Below are positions 1-6,442 of a stretch of 41,846 nucleotides of DNA, in pieces. Position 1 is the first letter of the stretch. Every line of letters starts with the position of its first letter. The notes beneath the pieces are model-generated. The model was not told the origin of the DNA. It ran no database searches and worked only from the letters and a program-made list of their open reading frames with translations. The position numbers and the translations under genes are program-made. The stretch comes from Bacteroidales bacterium (GTDB lineage: Bacteria; Bacteroidota; Bacteroidia; Bacteroidales; GCA-2748055), in the NCBI GenBank assembly GCA_021738565.1, contig JAIPBT010000041.1, forward strand, positions 1 through 41,846, read 5' to 3'.

Positions 1-45
1 AGTGCCTTCGGCACGAGCTCGAGCACATAGCCGGGAGCGTTCAAG
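1..45 (-). repeat. attC-like site of a second mini-cassette, cut by the window edge
   Basis: This is the window-edge remainder of an integron-type recombination site. Positions 1-74 match 8012-8085 at 73 of 74 bases; the one difference is at position 22. The box GTTCAAG at 39-45 is, on the minus strand, CTTGAAC, the reverse complement of the junction box GTTCAAG that the minus strand reads at 71-65. Between them lies a perfect 13-bp inverted repeat (38-50 and 60-72, arm CGTTCAAGTGAAT) around a 9-nt loop. The other half of the site lies beyond the start of the window, so whether a gene follows is unknown. Confidence 0.7.
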
Positions 46-64
46 TGAATGCCGAAGGGATTCA

Positions 65-240
65 CTTGAACGTTCGACGATATGTGGAGTACTCGTCCCC
101 GACGATAGGAGGGGTTGGCGCTGCTTTTGCCCATCATATGGCCTGGTTAAAACATGAATTTACAAATAGTTTTTCAAATGGCATTAGTGTATCGCGCAAA
201 AGTCTGTGCCAAAGAGTATTACATATATCGTTTGTTAGCT
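65..240 (-). repeat. attC-like recombination site closing cassette 2
   Basis: On the minus strand the site opens with the box AGCTAAC (240-234) and closes with GTTCAAG (71-65). The opening box is the exact reverse complement of GTTAGCT at 6077-6071, the 5' junction of the same cassette, as the integron rule requires because the two meet when a cassette circularises. Inner arms pair as ACGATATGTG (77-86) with CATATATCGT (222-231), nine of ten positions. At 176 bp it is longer than most described attC sites. No gene is seen in 1-293 apart from these sites. Confidence 0.65.
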
Positions 241-293
241 GCTGGGCTTTGTTGTGCTTGTCAATTTATTAATTTCAAATACATGTATCAGGT

Positions 294-842
294 TTATAAA
301 CTGGCATTCAGTAAACTTGAAATATTTGTTGCAAAATCTCCATTTTCTAGTCCGTTTATAATTGCTATTCCATTCTTTATTTCTCCATTAACTGATGTCA
401 AAGTATAAATTTTATTATCAATCGAAAATGCAATCATTTTTCCGATATTACTTTTTGTCAGGTCGCTCCATTTACTTGCTCCTTGAAGATTAAAATAAAT
501 CTCAATGTTATTATGATTTGGTTTTGTCCTTTTTAAATCAGAAGTGTTTAAACTTGATTGATTCTTAACTGCAACAATAGCAATGAATTTTTTATCCTTA
601 TCTACAGGTTGTGCAGTTTGCAAAAAATTGACCTTATCATTAACAATCTGTGATAAGTGCATTGTTGAATCAACAGGAACAAAAGCTACTATTGGTGAAT
701 GAGTATCAGTGTTTAATTGCATATTTCTTAGTTCAATTTCCTCAATCAGATTAATTGGAACGTCTTTTAGTGCAATGGTTTCATAAATTTCAAATGATAC
801 TTTTTCTTGTGTCTGATTCACATTTTGTTTGCATTTTAACAC
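294..842 (-). CDS. SecDF P1-head-like protein, N-terminus apparently lost
   Basis: The last 70 or so residues resemble the P1 head subdomain of SecD/SecDF: a beta strand, then 'LTKSNIGKMIAFSIDNK', then a segment ending in 'SSLLNA'. No transmembrane part of SecD is present, so this is a stand-alone soluble domain and not the translocase. The only in-frame start is GTG at 842, with a stop codon 12 nt upstream, and the protein begins 'MLKCKQN', which looks like the mature end of a lipoprotein (Cys-Lys-Gln-Asn) without its signal peptide. The IS21-type element ends 34 bp upstream. I infer that the gene was third in the operon with the membrane protein and regulator at 5916-4979 and lost its 5' end when the element arrived. 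Function unknown; possibly no longer expressed. Confidence 0.55.
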   Translation of the reverse strand: MLKCKQNVNQTQEKVSFEIYETIALKDVPINLIEEIELRNMQLNTDTHSPIVAFVPVDSTMHLSQIVNDKVNFLQTAQPVDKDKKFIAIVAVKNQSSLNTSDLKRTKPNHNNIEIYFNLQGASKWSDLTKSNIGKMIAFSIDNKIYTLTSVNGEIKNGIAIINGLENGDFATNISSLLNASL

Positions 843-1051
843 CAGATATTATCGTTACCAGCAAACAGGAAAAAGTGATCCCTCCTCTTTGAGTTATTTA
901 TTATTTCAGTAACACAGCGCACTGGTTTTTTCTTTATTCCGGTGGAACTTCAGGTGTTCGATTCCCGGGTTAAAACACGCAACTATTTCAGGATGGTTTT
1001 TTAGATTACTTATTTCACTTATTCTGTTAAATATGAGCAATATAATGATAA

Positions 1052-1082
1052 TAAAAAAGGTGCTAACCTCTGTCAGCACCTT
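1052..1082 (-). terminator. Rho-independent terminator after istB
   Basis: An 8-bp perfect stem, AAGGTGCT (1057-1064) with AGCACCTT (1075-1082), encloses a 10-nt loop. On the minus strand it is followed by a run of T (the A-run at 1053-1058 of the plus strand). It lies 29 bp past the istB stop, inside the proposed element, and would end the four-gene transcript. Confidence 0.8.
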
Positions 1083-1110
1083 CTCTTTGTTAAAAGTTTT
1101 CAGGTCTTTT

Positions 1111-1941
1111 TTACCCTTCCTTTGGCTTTTCCTGCTTCTCTTCAGCATACTGTTTTTGTAATAATTCACTCTGGTACATTCGGTAGCTGGGACCATCGAT
1201 TCTTACAATAACCGAGTGGTGAAAGATTCGATCCAGTATGGCCGATGTGGTGATAGGATCGCCCAGGAACTCTGCCCAGTCCGACTCCTCTACATTGGTT
1301 GTAAAGATCAGTGATTTGTGATCATTATAGCGCTGGTCTATCACCTTAAACAACAAGTGTGCTTCTTTGATCACCTGCAACTCAAGCCTGTCATGCCCCA
1401 TTTCATCGATCACGAGCAAATCGGGATTGGTGTATTTTCTCATTCTTTTCTCCAGGTTTTTTTCATATACTCCAGCATTCAGGTCATTGATCAGTTCGCT
1501 ACAAGTGGTGTAGAAGGTTTTATAATCATTTTGACAGGCGATAAGTGCCAGGCTTTTTGCGATATGACTTTTTCCTACTCCATTCACCTTACTTGTAAAC
1601 AGGATTGATTCATTTCTCTCAATGAACTGGATTGAAGCCAGATCCATGATCAACCTACGATTCAAACCCGGCTGGAAGTCAAAATCAAAGTCGGCCAGCA
1701 TCTTCAGTGGCTGGGGTAGCCGGCTGCTTTTAATCAGGGATTCAATGCGCCTTTGCTTCTTGGCTGCTGCTTCGGCCTGTACGATAGTACTAATAAAATC
1801 ATAGTACCCAACAGAGCCTTCATTGGCCCGGTCGATCATCTGCTGATACTCTTCGGCCAGTAGTTTTAATCCCAGGTAACGACAGTTCCGGGTGAACTCC
1901 TCCAGGTGCTTTTTGGTATGGCTTTTATTTTTGCTGCTCAT
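1111..1941 (-). CDS. istB: IstB-type ATPase of the IS21-family element
   Basis: IstB is the AAA+ helper that binds target DNA and activates the IstA transposase. The 276-residue protein has the family layout: an N-terminal helical region with 'LGLKLLAEEY', then the ATPase core with Walker B 'LLVIDEMG' and the C-terminal 'ILDRIFHHSVIVRIDG'. The start is placed at the ATG at 1941 because it overlaps the end of istA by 17 bp, the usual arrangement for translational coupling, and because upstream in-frame codons lie inside istA and do not look like IstB. The Walker A reads KVNGVGKS, so the first glycine of GxxGxGK[ST] is lysine; this may lower ATP binding. Length is normal for the family (about 250-280 aa). 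A terminator follows. Confidence 0.92.
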   Translation of the reverse strand: MSSKNKSHTKKHLEEFTRNCRYLGLKLLAEEYQQMIDRANEGSVGYYDFISTIVQAEAAAKKQRRIESLIKSSRLPQPLKMLADFDFDFQPGLNRRLIMDLASIQFIERNESILFTSKVNGVGKSHIAKSLALIACQNDYKTFYTTCSELINDLNAGVYEKNLEKRMRKYTNPDLLVIDEMGHDRLELQVIKEAHLLFKVIDQRYNDHKSLIFTTNVEESDWAEFLGDPITTSAILDRIFHHSVIVRIDGPSYRMYQSELLQKQYAEEKQEKPKEG

Positions 1942-3382
1942 AATCGTTATTTGTTTTGGGTTTAAAGGATAACTTGATGCTGTAACGCGGTTCTGAGTTG
2001 TTTTCCAGGAACCTTTCGATGGTGCCAGACTCAAATACCTTATATTGCCATGCCCGGCGTATTGCTATCAGGATGTCTTCCACACGGTAGTTTACCTTCA
2101 GGGCAAGCAGACTTCTTAGATGATGTCTCCAGGAACCTGGTTTATGCCTTTTGAGATGCTCGATGTATTCACCCATTTCAGGAGACATGTTTTCAAGTCT
2201 CAAGATCACATCTGCGATAGCCAAATCGGGTTTTTTGGAGGGTTTTTGATGGTATCCCACGTAACGCTCCTTACGGTTCTTCTCTGCCAGAGGATGGCAG
2301 GCAATCTGCTCTCCTAAGGGAGAGTATACCATCAGTTGATTCTCTGTAATTCGCAACGGGCAGAGTTCAAACATGTATTTTTCAGGTACCACATACTGAT
2401 AACCCTCCCAGTAGATACACGATTCCTGATTCACTACCTTTTGCGTGACAACAGAGGTGTCATAATGATTCACGGGTAAGGGCTGCAGGTAAGCCTGCTC
2501 CTGGATAAACATATCAATGGGTCGTTTCTTTGTTGTGCCATGAATACGCACATCATTTACCTGTCTTAACCACATCTGCAACTGGCTTTTCAGATCCTCC
2601 CGGTCTTTGAACTCACGTCCATTTAAAAAATTCTGCTCTAAATACCAGAACTGCCTCTCTATTTTCAGGTTTTCAACAGGTTTTCCTGGAGTAATAGTAA
2701 GGGGTCGGAACCGGTAATGGGTAGCGAACTCCAGGTACTTGCGATTAAAGACCGGTTTGCCCAGCTCCCATCGATCCACACATGCTTTTTGATTGTCTCC
2801 CCTGACTCCAAGTGGTACACCATCCGTGTAGATAAAAGCGGCTATAAGCTCACGAAAAAGGGTTTGCTGCTTTTTATCATCCACGATATTAATGTACTGG
2901 CGGCGCGAGTAACAAAGAATGTAACTGAAAAAGGTTACCTGCTCTGTTTTGCCCGTAGAAGTAAAGGTGATATTGTAATCACTCCAGTCATGGGCTGCCA
3001 GCTGACCCGGGTCCGTTTCCACCATCCTAATCGGCGTTTTTGACCCCACCTGCCGGATGCCTCTCAGGTAATCACGAACAATGCTGATCTCTCCTTTAAA
3101 GCCTTTTTCCTTCAACAGCTCATACACCCGCTGACCCGTGATTTTATTGTGTTTGTCCAACAATTCAGTAATAAATTCCTTATAGGGATCCAGCTTGCCC
3201 GGACGCCTTTTTTTCAGAGGGATTTGATCCTGCGGGGTGGTATCGCGCAAAATCGCGTTTGATACCAGTATCCGGCGTATGCGTTTGCGAGAGATATCCA
3301 AATCGCGGGAGATCCTGCGGATCGACCAGCCTTTTTGAAGGTGAAGGGTGACCACCATGTTGTCGATGCTTTCATCTTTCAT
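1925..3382 (-). CDS. istA: IstA-type transposase of the IS21 family
   Basis: IstA is the DDE transposase that cuts and joins the element ends. The 485-residue protein begins with a helix-turn-helix region ('GWSIRRISRDLDISRKRIRRIL'-like, roughly residues 17-40). It continues with an rve integrase core: the first Asp in 'AAHDWSDY', the second in 'VRGDNQKAC', and the Glu in 'ENLKIERQFWYLEQ'. All three catalytic acids are therefore present. A beta-barrel region with 'CIYWEGYQYVVP' and a basic tail follow. The start overlaps the end of the ParB-like gene by 11 bp and the stop overlaps istB, so the three are one translationally coupled unit. Length and domain order are those of a complete IstA. Confidence 0.93.
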   Translation of the reverse strand: MKDESIDNMVVTLHLQKGWSIRRISRDLDISRKRIRRILVSNAILRDTTPQDQIPLKKRRPGKLDPYKEFITELLDKHNKITGQRVYELLKEKGFKGEISIVRDYLRGIRQVGSKTPIRMVETDPGQLAAHDWSDYNITFTSTGKTEQVTFFSYILCYSRRQYINIVDDKKQQTLFRELIAAFIYTDGVPLGVRGDNQKACVDRWELGKPVFNRKYLEFATHYRFRPLTITPGKPVENLKIERQFWYLEQNFLNGREFKDREDLKSQLQMWLRQVNDVRIHGTTKKRPIDMFIQEQAYLQPLPVNHYDTSVVTQKVVNQESCIYWEGYQYVVPEKYMFELCPLRITENQLMVYSPLGEQIACHPLAEKNRKERYVGYHQKPSKKPDLAIADVILRLENMSPEMGEYIEHLKRHKPGSWRHHLRSLLALKVNYRVEDILIAIRRAWQYKVFESGTIERFLENNSEPRYSIKLSFKPKTNNDYEQQK

Positions 3383-4289
3383 CTTGATTAACGTGTTTAT
3401 TGATTAGTAAATGAGTAATTTCCTTTATCAGGGTTTCTGCACGACCCTGTACTTTTTCGATTTCAGGACCGATAACTATCTCTTCGGTTTCCTTTAATGC
3501 GCCAAAGCGCTTGTCATCCAAGCACCAGAGCATATGTTTAATGGTGGAAAGGACATACTGCGTTGAATTCATAAGATTATTGCCATATCGACTCAGCCTG
3601 GGATCATAGATATCACGGGGCACCTCTGGTTCCCTGTCTTTAAACACTGTCTCAGGGTGGGCAAGAATGTGTCGCTGTTTATCTTGATTCTCAGCTGCAA
3701 GAAAAGCTTCCACCAGAGCGGCACTCTGGCGGCTGGTTAGACCATGGGAGGTAATCGCACAGGCTACCTCCACCTGGTTGCCGCGCGGCAACTTTATAAG
3801 GGCGCGGGCATGGCTGCTGCTTATTACCCCCATTTTGATCTCAGAGACGATCTGCTCATCTATCTTGCTGACCAGTGATAACCGGCGGCTTACCCAGGAA
3901 CGACTGTAACCGGTGAGCCTGGAGAGGCTCTGCTGTGTCAGATCATGTTTCTTTGAAAGATCATCCAATACCATCGCCTCTTCCCAGACCTCCATAGACT
4001 GGTGGGGACGATTATAACTTAAAACGAGAAGCTTGGCTTGTTTTAGATCGACATCCAATACATAACATTGGAGCGTTTCCATGATCAGCTCTGTAGCTGC
4101 ATGTACACGCTTGATCCCATCAATCACCTGGTATTTTCCTTCATTAAGGCGGACAACCAACGGTTGCAGTTGACCATGCAACCACATGGAGTCCTGTATG
4201 CGAACAACCCACTCTGGATTGATTATCCGCATCTCAGCCAGGGACAAGTCAAATTTATCTAAGGCTATCTCTTCGATTATGGGGTTCAC
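3372..4289 (-). CDS. ParB/Spo0J-like DNA-binding protein carried by the IS21-type element
   Basis: Residues 1-100 or so resemble the ParB N-terminal domain: 'IQDSMWLHGQLQPLVVR' followed by 'YQVIDGIKRVHAA', the position of the GERRxRAA nucleotide-binding box, here changed to GIKRVHAA. A central helix-turn-helix region follows ('LTQQSLSRLTGYSRSWVSRRL'-like, residues about 115-140), with 'SSSHARALIKLP' matching the GHARALL segment of ParB. The C-terminal third is not recognised. In ParB the GERR box supports CTP-dependent clamping, so the altered box suggests a KorB- or Noc-like binder, or one without CTPase activity. The gene overlaps istA and its start is 54 bp from the nearest of three identical repeats, which makes operator or end binding likely. 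No parA gene is seen, so a replicon-partition role is unlikely. Confidence 0.78.
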   Translation of the reverse strand: MNPIIEEIALDKFDLSLAEMRIINPEWVVRIQDSMWLHGQLQPLVVRLNEGKYQVIDGIKRVHAATELIMETLQCYVLDVDLKQAKLLVLSYNRPHQSMEVWEEAMVLDDLSKKHDLTQQSLSRLTGYSRSWVSRRLSLVSKIDEQIVSEIKMGVISSSHARALIKLPRGNQVEVACAITSHGLTSRQSAALVEAFLAAENQDKQRHILAHPETVFKDREPEVPRDIYDPRLSRYGNNLMNSTQYVLSTIKHMLWCLDDKRFGALKETEEIVIGPEIEKVQGRAETLIKEITHLLINKHVNQDER

Positions 4290-4342
4290 AGCATCGGTTT
4301 TTTCTCCGGATAAAAGTAGAAGGCTGAAAAAAACTGTGCAAT

Positions 4343-4520
4343 CGAGTTCCCATTTACAATCAAGGCCTAAGAAAAGGCTAAATCATCTCTGGCTCTTATT
4401 ATACCTGCATTACAACCATGAACGAGTTCCCATTTACAATCTTTTAGTTTTTTTACCTGAATAAGCGCGTATGTCACATCACCACTGGGCTGCAGAGATA
4501 ACGAGTTCCCATTTACAATC
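4343..4520. repeat. Three 18-bp iterons about 80 bp apart
   Basis: The sequence CGAGTTCCCATTTACAATC is found exactly at 4343-4361, 4423-4441 and 4502-4520; the last two also share AA in front. Spacing is 80 and 79 bp, close to whole helical turns, so the copies lie near one DNA face. Two copies lie inside the 3' part of the cysteine-motif gene and are read there in two different frames (as DCKWELV and as IVNGNSL), so the DNA and not the protein appears to be conserved. They sit directly upstream of the ParB-like gene. IS21 elements often have repeated transposase sites at the ends; iterons for the ParB-like protein are the alternative. Confidence 0.85.
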
Positions 4521-4831
4521 ATAGGTTCTTGAGCTCCTTGACGCTTTTTATTCCTTGCTCTCTGAAGCTCACGATTGCGCTTTACATACTCTGGATGCGA
4601 CGCCCGGTACTGCTTCTGATATTCATGCACCGGGCGTTGATCACGCCAGGTTGCTTGCGTATCAAGATGCTTCCTGCGATAAGATTTGTCCTTAGCGTAC
4701 GCTTTCTTTTTCCACGATATTCTCCGTAATTTCTGGCACTCTATCCCGGAACAGTATTTTTGCTTTTTCTTAACTCGAGGATTTCGGGGTACTATAGCAC
4801 CACATTGAAGGCAGGTAATAGTTGGTGTCAT
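4367..4831 (-). CDS. Small four-cysteine (probable zinc) protein of the IS21-type element
   Basis: This 154-residue basic protein has Cys7, Cys10, Cys27 and Cys32 arranged as CLQC...YCSGIEC, a likely zinc finger, followed by a long Lys/Arg-rich segment (about residues 35-95) with repeats such as 'SHPEYVKRNRELQRARNKKR'. That composition suggests nucleic-acid binding. From about residue 100 the coding sequence runs through two of the 18-bp repeats in different frames, so the tail may be under little protein-level selection. The stop is 77 bp before the ParB-like start, on the same strand. I recall similar four-Cys proteins next to IS21-type transposases in other phyla but cannot verify this here. 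The function is not known; a role in target choice or regulation is conjecture. Confidence 0.65.
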   Translation of the reverse strand: MTPTITCLQCGAIVPRNPRVKKKQKYCSGIECQKLRRISWKKKAYAKDKSYRRKHLDTQATWRDQRPVHEYQKQYRASHPEYVKRNRELQRARNKKRQGAQEPMIVNGNSLSLQPSGDVTYALIQVKKLKDCKWELVHGCNAGIIRARDDLAFS

Positions 4832-4883
4832 TACGATTATCTTTCTAAGACCGAAAGATCATCGTTTTATTTAAAATTCTTTT

Positions 4884-4917
4884 GGGTGGTACCGTTTTTT
4901 ACCGGTGGGTGGTATCA
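4884..4917 (-). repeat. Left terminal repeats of the IS21-type element
   Basis: Two copies of a GGGTGGTA box (4884-4891; 4908-4914 truncated by one base) lie 24 bp apart, with TACCGTTTTTTACCGGT between them. The outer copy ends in TATCA, giving on the minus strand the terminus TGATACCACCC, similar to TGATCCCTCCT at the other end. Confidence 0.55.
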
Positions 4918-4978
4918 GTTTAAACCCTTATTAAAATTGCATGACATGAATACAATTATTGTAACAAATAAGCATAAG

Positions 4979-5299
4979 TTAAGAGTTTTCATATTTATAT
5001 TTTTTGTCGTTTTTAAATTGTTTAAAATATTCATCAATCGAATTGACATAAGTCTCATAGGAATTGACACCTTCTTCTGTAATCTCACAAGTAGTCAAAG
5101 GATAATTTCCTTTAAATGATTTTTTCACCTCAATATATCCAGCCTCTTTAAGCTTATTCATTTGAAAGCTTAAATTTCCCTTTGTGGTCTTGATATTTTC
5201 AAGCAAATAACTGAATTCAGCATTTTTAACTCCGATCAAGATGGACATTATTGCTAGCCTGACCTGTGAATGTAATAATGGGTCTAAATCTTTGAACAT
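4979..5299 (-). CDS. Winged-helix transcriptional regulator (MarR/ArsR-like)
   Basis: This 106-residue protein is almost entirely one winged-helix domain. An N-terminal 'LLHSQVRLAIMSILIG' helix is followed by a helix-turn-helix with 'KTTKGNLSFQMNKLKEAGYIEV' residues and a wing with 'LTTCEITEEGVNSYETYV'. This layout is typical of short ArsR/MarR-type regulators in Bacteroidota that respond to envelope or metabolic state; no ligand-binding domain is present. It starts 5 bp after the membrane-protein stop, so the two are one operon, and such pairs often act as regulator and membrane partner. It belongs to cassette 2 of the array. The target is unknown; autoregulation is plausible. Confidence 0.8.
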   Translation of the reverse strand: MFKDLDPLLHSQVRLAIMSILIGVKNAEFSYLLENIKTTKGNLSFQMNKLKEAGYIEVKKSFKGNYPLTTCEITEEGVNSYETYVNSIDEYFKQFKNDKKYKYENS

Positions 5300-5304
5300 A
5301 GTCT

Positions 5305-5916
5305 CTATTTTTCACGATTTGCATATAAAATATGTCCAGGAACAATGAACGAAATTATCCAAGCAGCAGATTCAACCAGTAATTGCTCTTGTAGTTTCAG
5401 ATATGAGGCCGTTAATGCAAGAATTCCAAAAATCACTCCACCAATAATGATTAATCGGTATCGCAAAATTCCGCCAGTTACAGTTACGGCAAATGCCATA
5501 AGAACCATATAAATTGGATGTTGAAGTTCAAAGTTGATGCTATGCAGTACATTAAACTGAATTAGATTTACTAAAACCATACAGACAAATAATGAAATCC
5601 ATACATATCGGAGGGATATTCCAATATAGGTCTGCACTTTTTTACTCTCTATTATTAAGTAATAAACAGAAAATATCAATGCAATCAAAGGAAGAGCAAC
5701 ACCGAATACATTTAGTACCTTTTTAATCCCAAAAGTTAGAGCTAAAGCCCTTTCAATGTACCCAGTCGTTGAAACAAAGAATAATACCCAACCCCAAACA
5801 ATGAATAAAATCCCATCTTGTTTAAGTTTATTTTTTGAAACCTTTATCATTTCTTTAATTACAAGAAGTGATTGAGCTTCATTTAAAGATTCCGAAGTGT
5901 TTTTATTTGTATCCAT
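5305..5916 (-). CDS. Polytopic membrane protein paired with the winged-helix regulator
   Basis: The 203-residue protein has a charged N-terminal stretch of about 35 residues and then five or six hydrophobic segments (about 35-55, 70-92, 102-120, 130-146, 150-170 and 180-197). It has no signal peptide or catalytic motif that I recognise. The start at 5916 is the first Met after a stop and gives a sensible cytoplasmic leader ('MDTNKNTSESLNEAQSLL'). It is the first gene of cassette 2, 160 bp from the cassette boundary at 6076, and is followed at 5 bp by the regulator. A sensor or sequestering role toward the regulator is inference from context only. Confidence 0.75.
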   Translation of the reverse strand: MDTNKNTSESLNEAQSLLVIKEMIKVSKNKLKQDGILFIVWGWVLFFVSTTGYIERALALTFGIKKVLNVFGVALPLIALIFSVYYLIIESKKVQTYIGISLRYVWISLFVCMVLVNLIQFNVLHSINFELQHPIYMVLMAFAVTVTGGILRYRLIIIGGVIFGILALTASYLKLQEQLLVESAAWIISFIVPGHILYANREK

Positions 5917-6070
5917 GACATAAAGTTTAATTTATAAAACAAGTCTGCGATACAAACTTAATTAAGTTTGAAATACAAACCAAATATTTTATCACTTTTT
6001 TCTGGAGTAAGTTTTATTCTGATTTTTTCAATATAGCTACTAAGATTTGATGGTGTTGTGGTAGCCTTGC

Positions 6071-6200
6071 AGCTAACGGTTTGCATATGGCTTGTGGCGG
6101 TTTCGAAGCACTTTCCTGTCCACCGAAACCAAACTTGGCTACGGAGCGAAAACCTTGCGGGTAGCCGTTCACCCGCCATAAGCTATATGCTGTGTTATGT
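6071..6200 (-). repeat. attC-like recombination site closing cassette 1
   Basis: On the minus strand the 130-bp site opens with ACATAAC (6200-6194) and closes with GTTAGCT (6077-6071). The opening box is the exact reverse complement of GTTATGT (7962-7956), the 5' junction of the same cassette. The arms 6074-6100 and 6173-6197 form a long imperfect hairpin (GGCGG/CCGCC and GCATATGGC/GCTATATGC cores), with an internal hairpin GGTTTCG (6099-6105) and CGAAACC (6124-6130). Length and layout fit integron attC sites. No gene is seen in 5917-6205. Confidence 0.78.
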
Positions 6201-6205
6201 GGCTT

Positions 6206-6436
6206 TTATTCTTTTTTTCTGTCATTATAGATTTTTGCTAAGGCTTCAATCAAGTTCGGAATATGTTGATAGTCAAATTCCGGTCCGGGGTAAATATGAT
6301 TTTTTCCATCTGTTTTATTTAATCGTACTGTTTCATTTTCAGGTACGGCAGTTATTCTTAGATTAAATTCTGGTGCGTCCCAACCAAGTGGGATTTGCAG
6401 ATAGTCGTGCTGTGCAGAGTCTTTATTGTATTCCAT
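6206..6436 (-). CDS. Small hypothetical protein, second gene of cassette 1
   Basis: A 76-residue acidic soluble protein with no signal peptide or membrane segment and no family that I recognise. Its C-terminal half ('YQHIPNLIEALAKIYNDRKKE') looks like an amphipathic helix. It starts 7 bp after the stop of the larger secreted protein and ends 6 bp before the attC-like site, so it is tightly packed inside the cassette. Its reality rests on that spacing and on codon use like its neighbour. Function unknown. Confidence 0.55.
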   Translation of the reverse strand: MEYNKDSAQHDYLQIPLGWDAPEFNLRITAVPENETVRLNKTDGKNHIYPGPEFDYQHIPNLIEALAKIYNDRKKE

Positions 6437-6442
6437 AATTCT

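Larger units (their letters stand above)
876..4917 (-). mobile_element. IS21-type insertion sequence with two accessory genes
   Basis: The element carries istA and istB in the usual overlapping order, preceded on the same strand by a ParB-like gene and a small cysteine-motif gene. Proposed ends are TGATCCCTCCT (876-886) and, on the minus strand from 4917, TGATACCACCC; they match at 8 of 11 positions and give the 5'-TG...CA-3' termini usual for the family. The box GGGTGGTA occurs twice at the left end (4884-4891, 4908-4914 with one base short), as expected of repeated transposase sites. I could not find a target-site duplication: the flanks read AAAAG before and GTTTA after. The ends may therefore be slightly wrong, or one flank has rearranged. 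It splits cassette 2 of the surrounding array. Confidence 0.7.

Noticed and set aside
294-842. A truncated SecD translocase gene
   Set aside because: Only the P1 head-like part is present, and the length before it contains no periplasmic P1 base or membrane segments; stand-alone domain proteins are more likely.
3372-4289. A plasmid or chromosome partition system (parABS)
   Set aside because: There is a ParB-like gene but no ParA ATPase, and the gene overlaps istA, so it belongs to the transposable element.
4343-4520. A CRISPR array
   Set aside because: Only three 18-19 bp repeats with about 60-bp gaps that are largely coding; no cas genes, and the spacing suits binding sites better.
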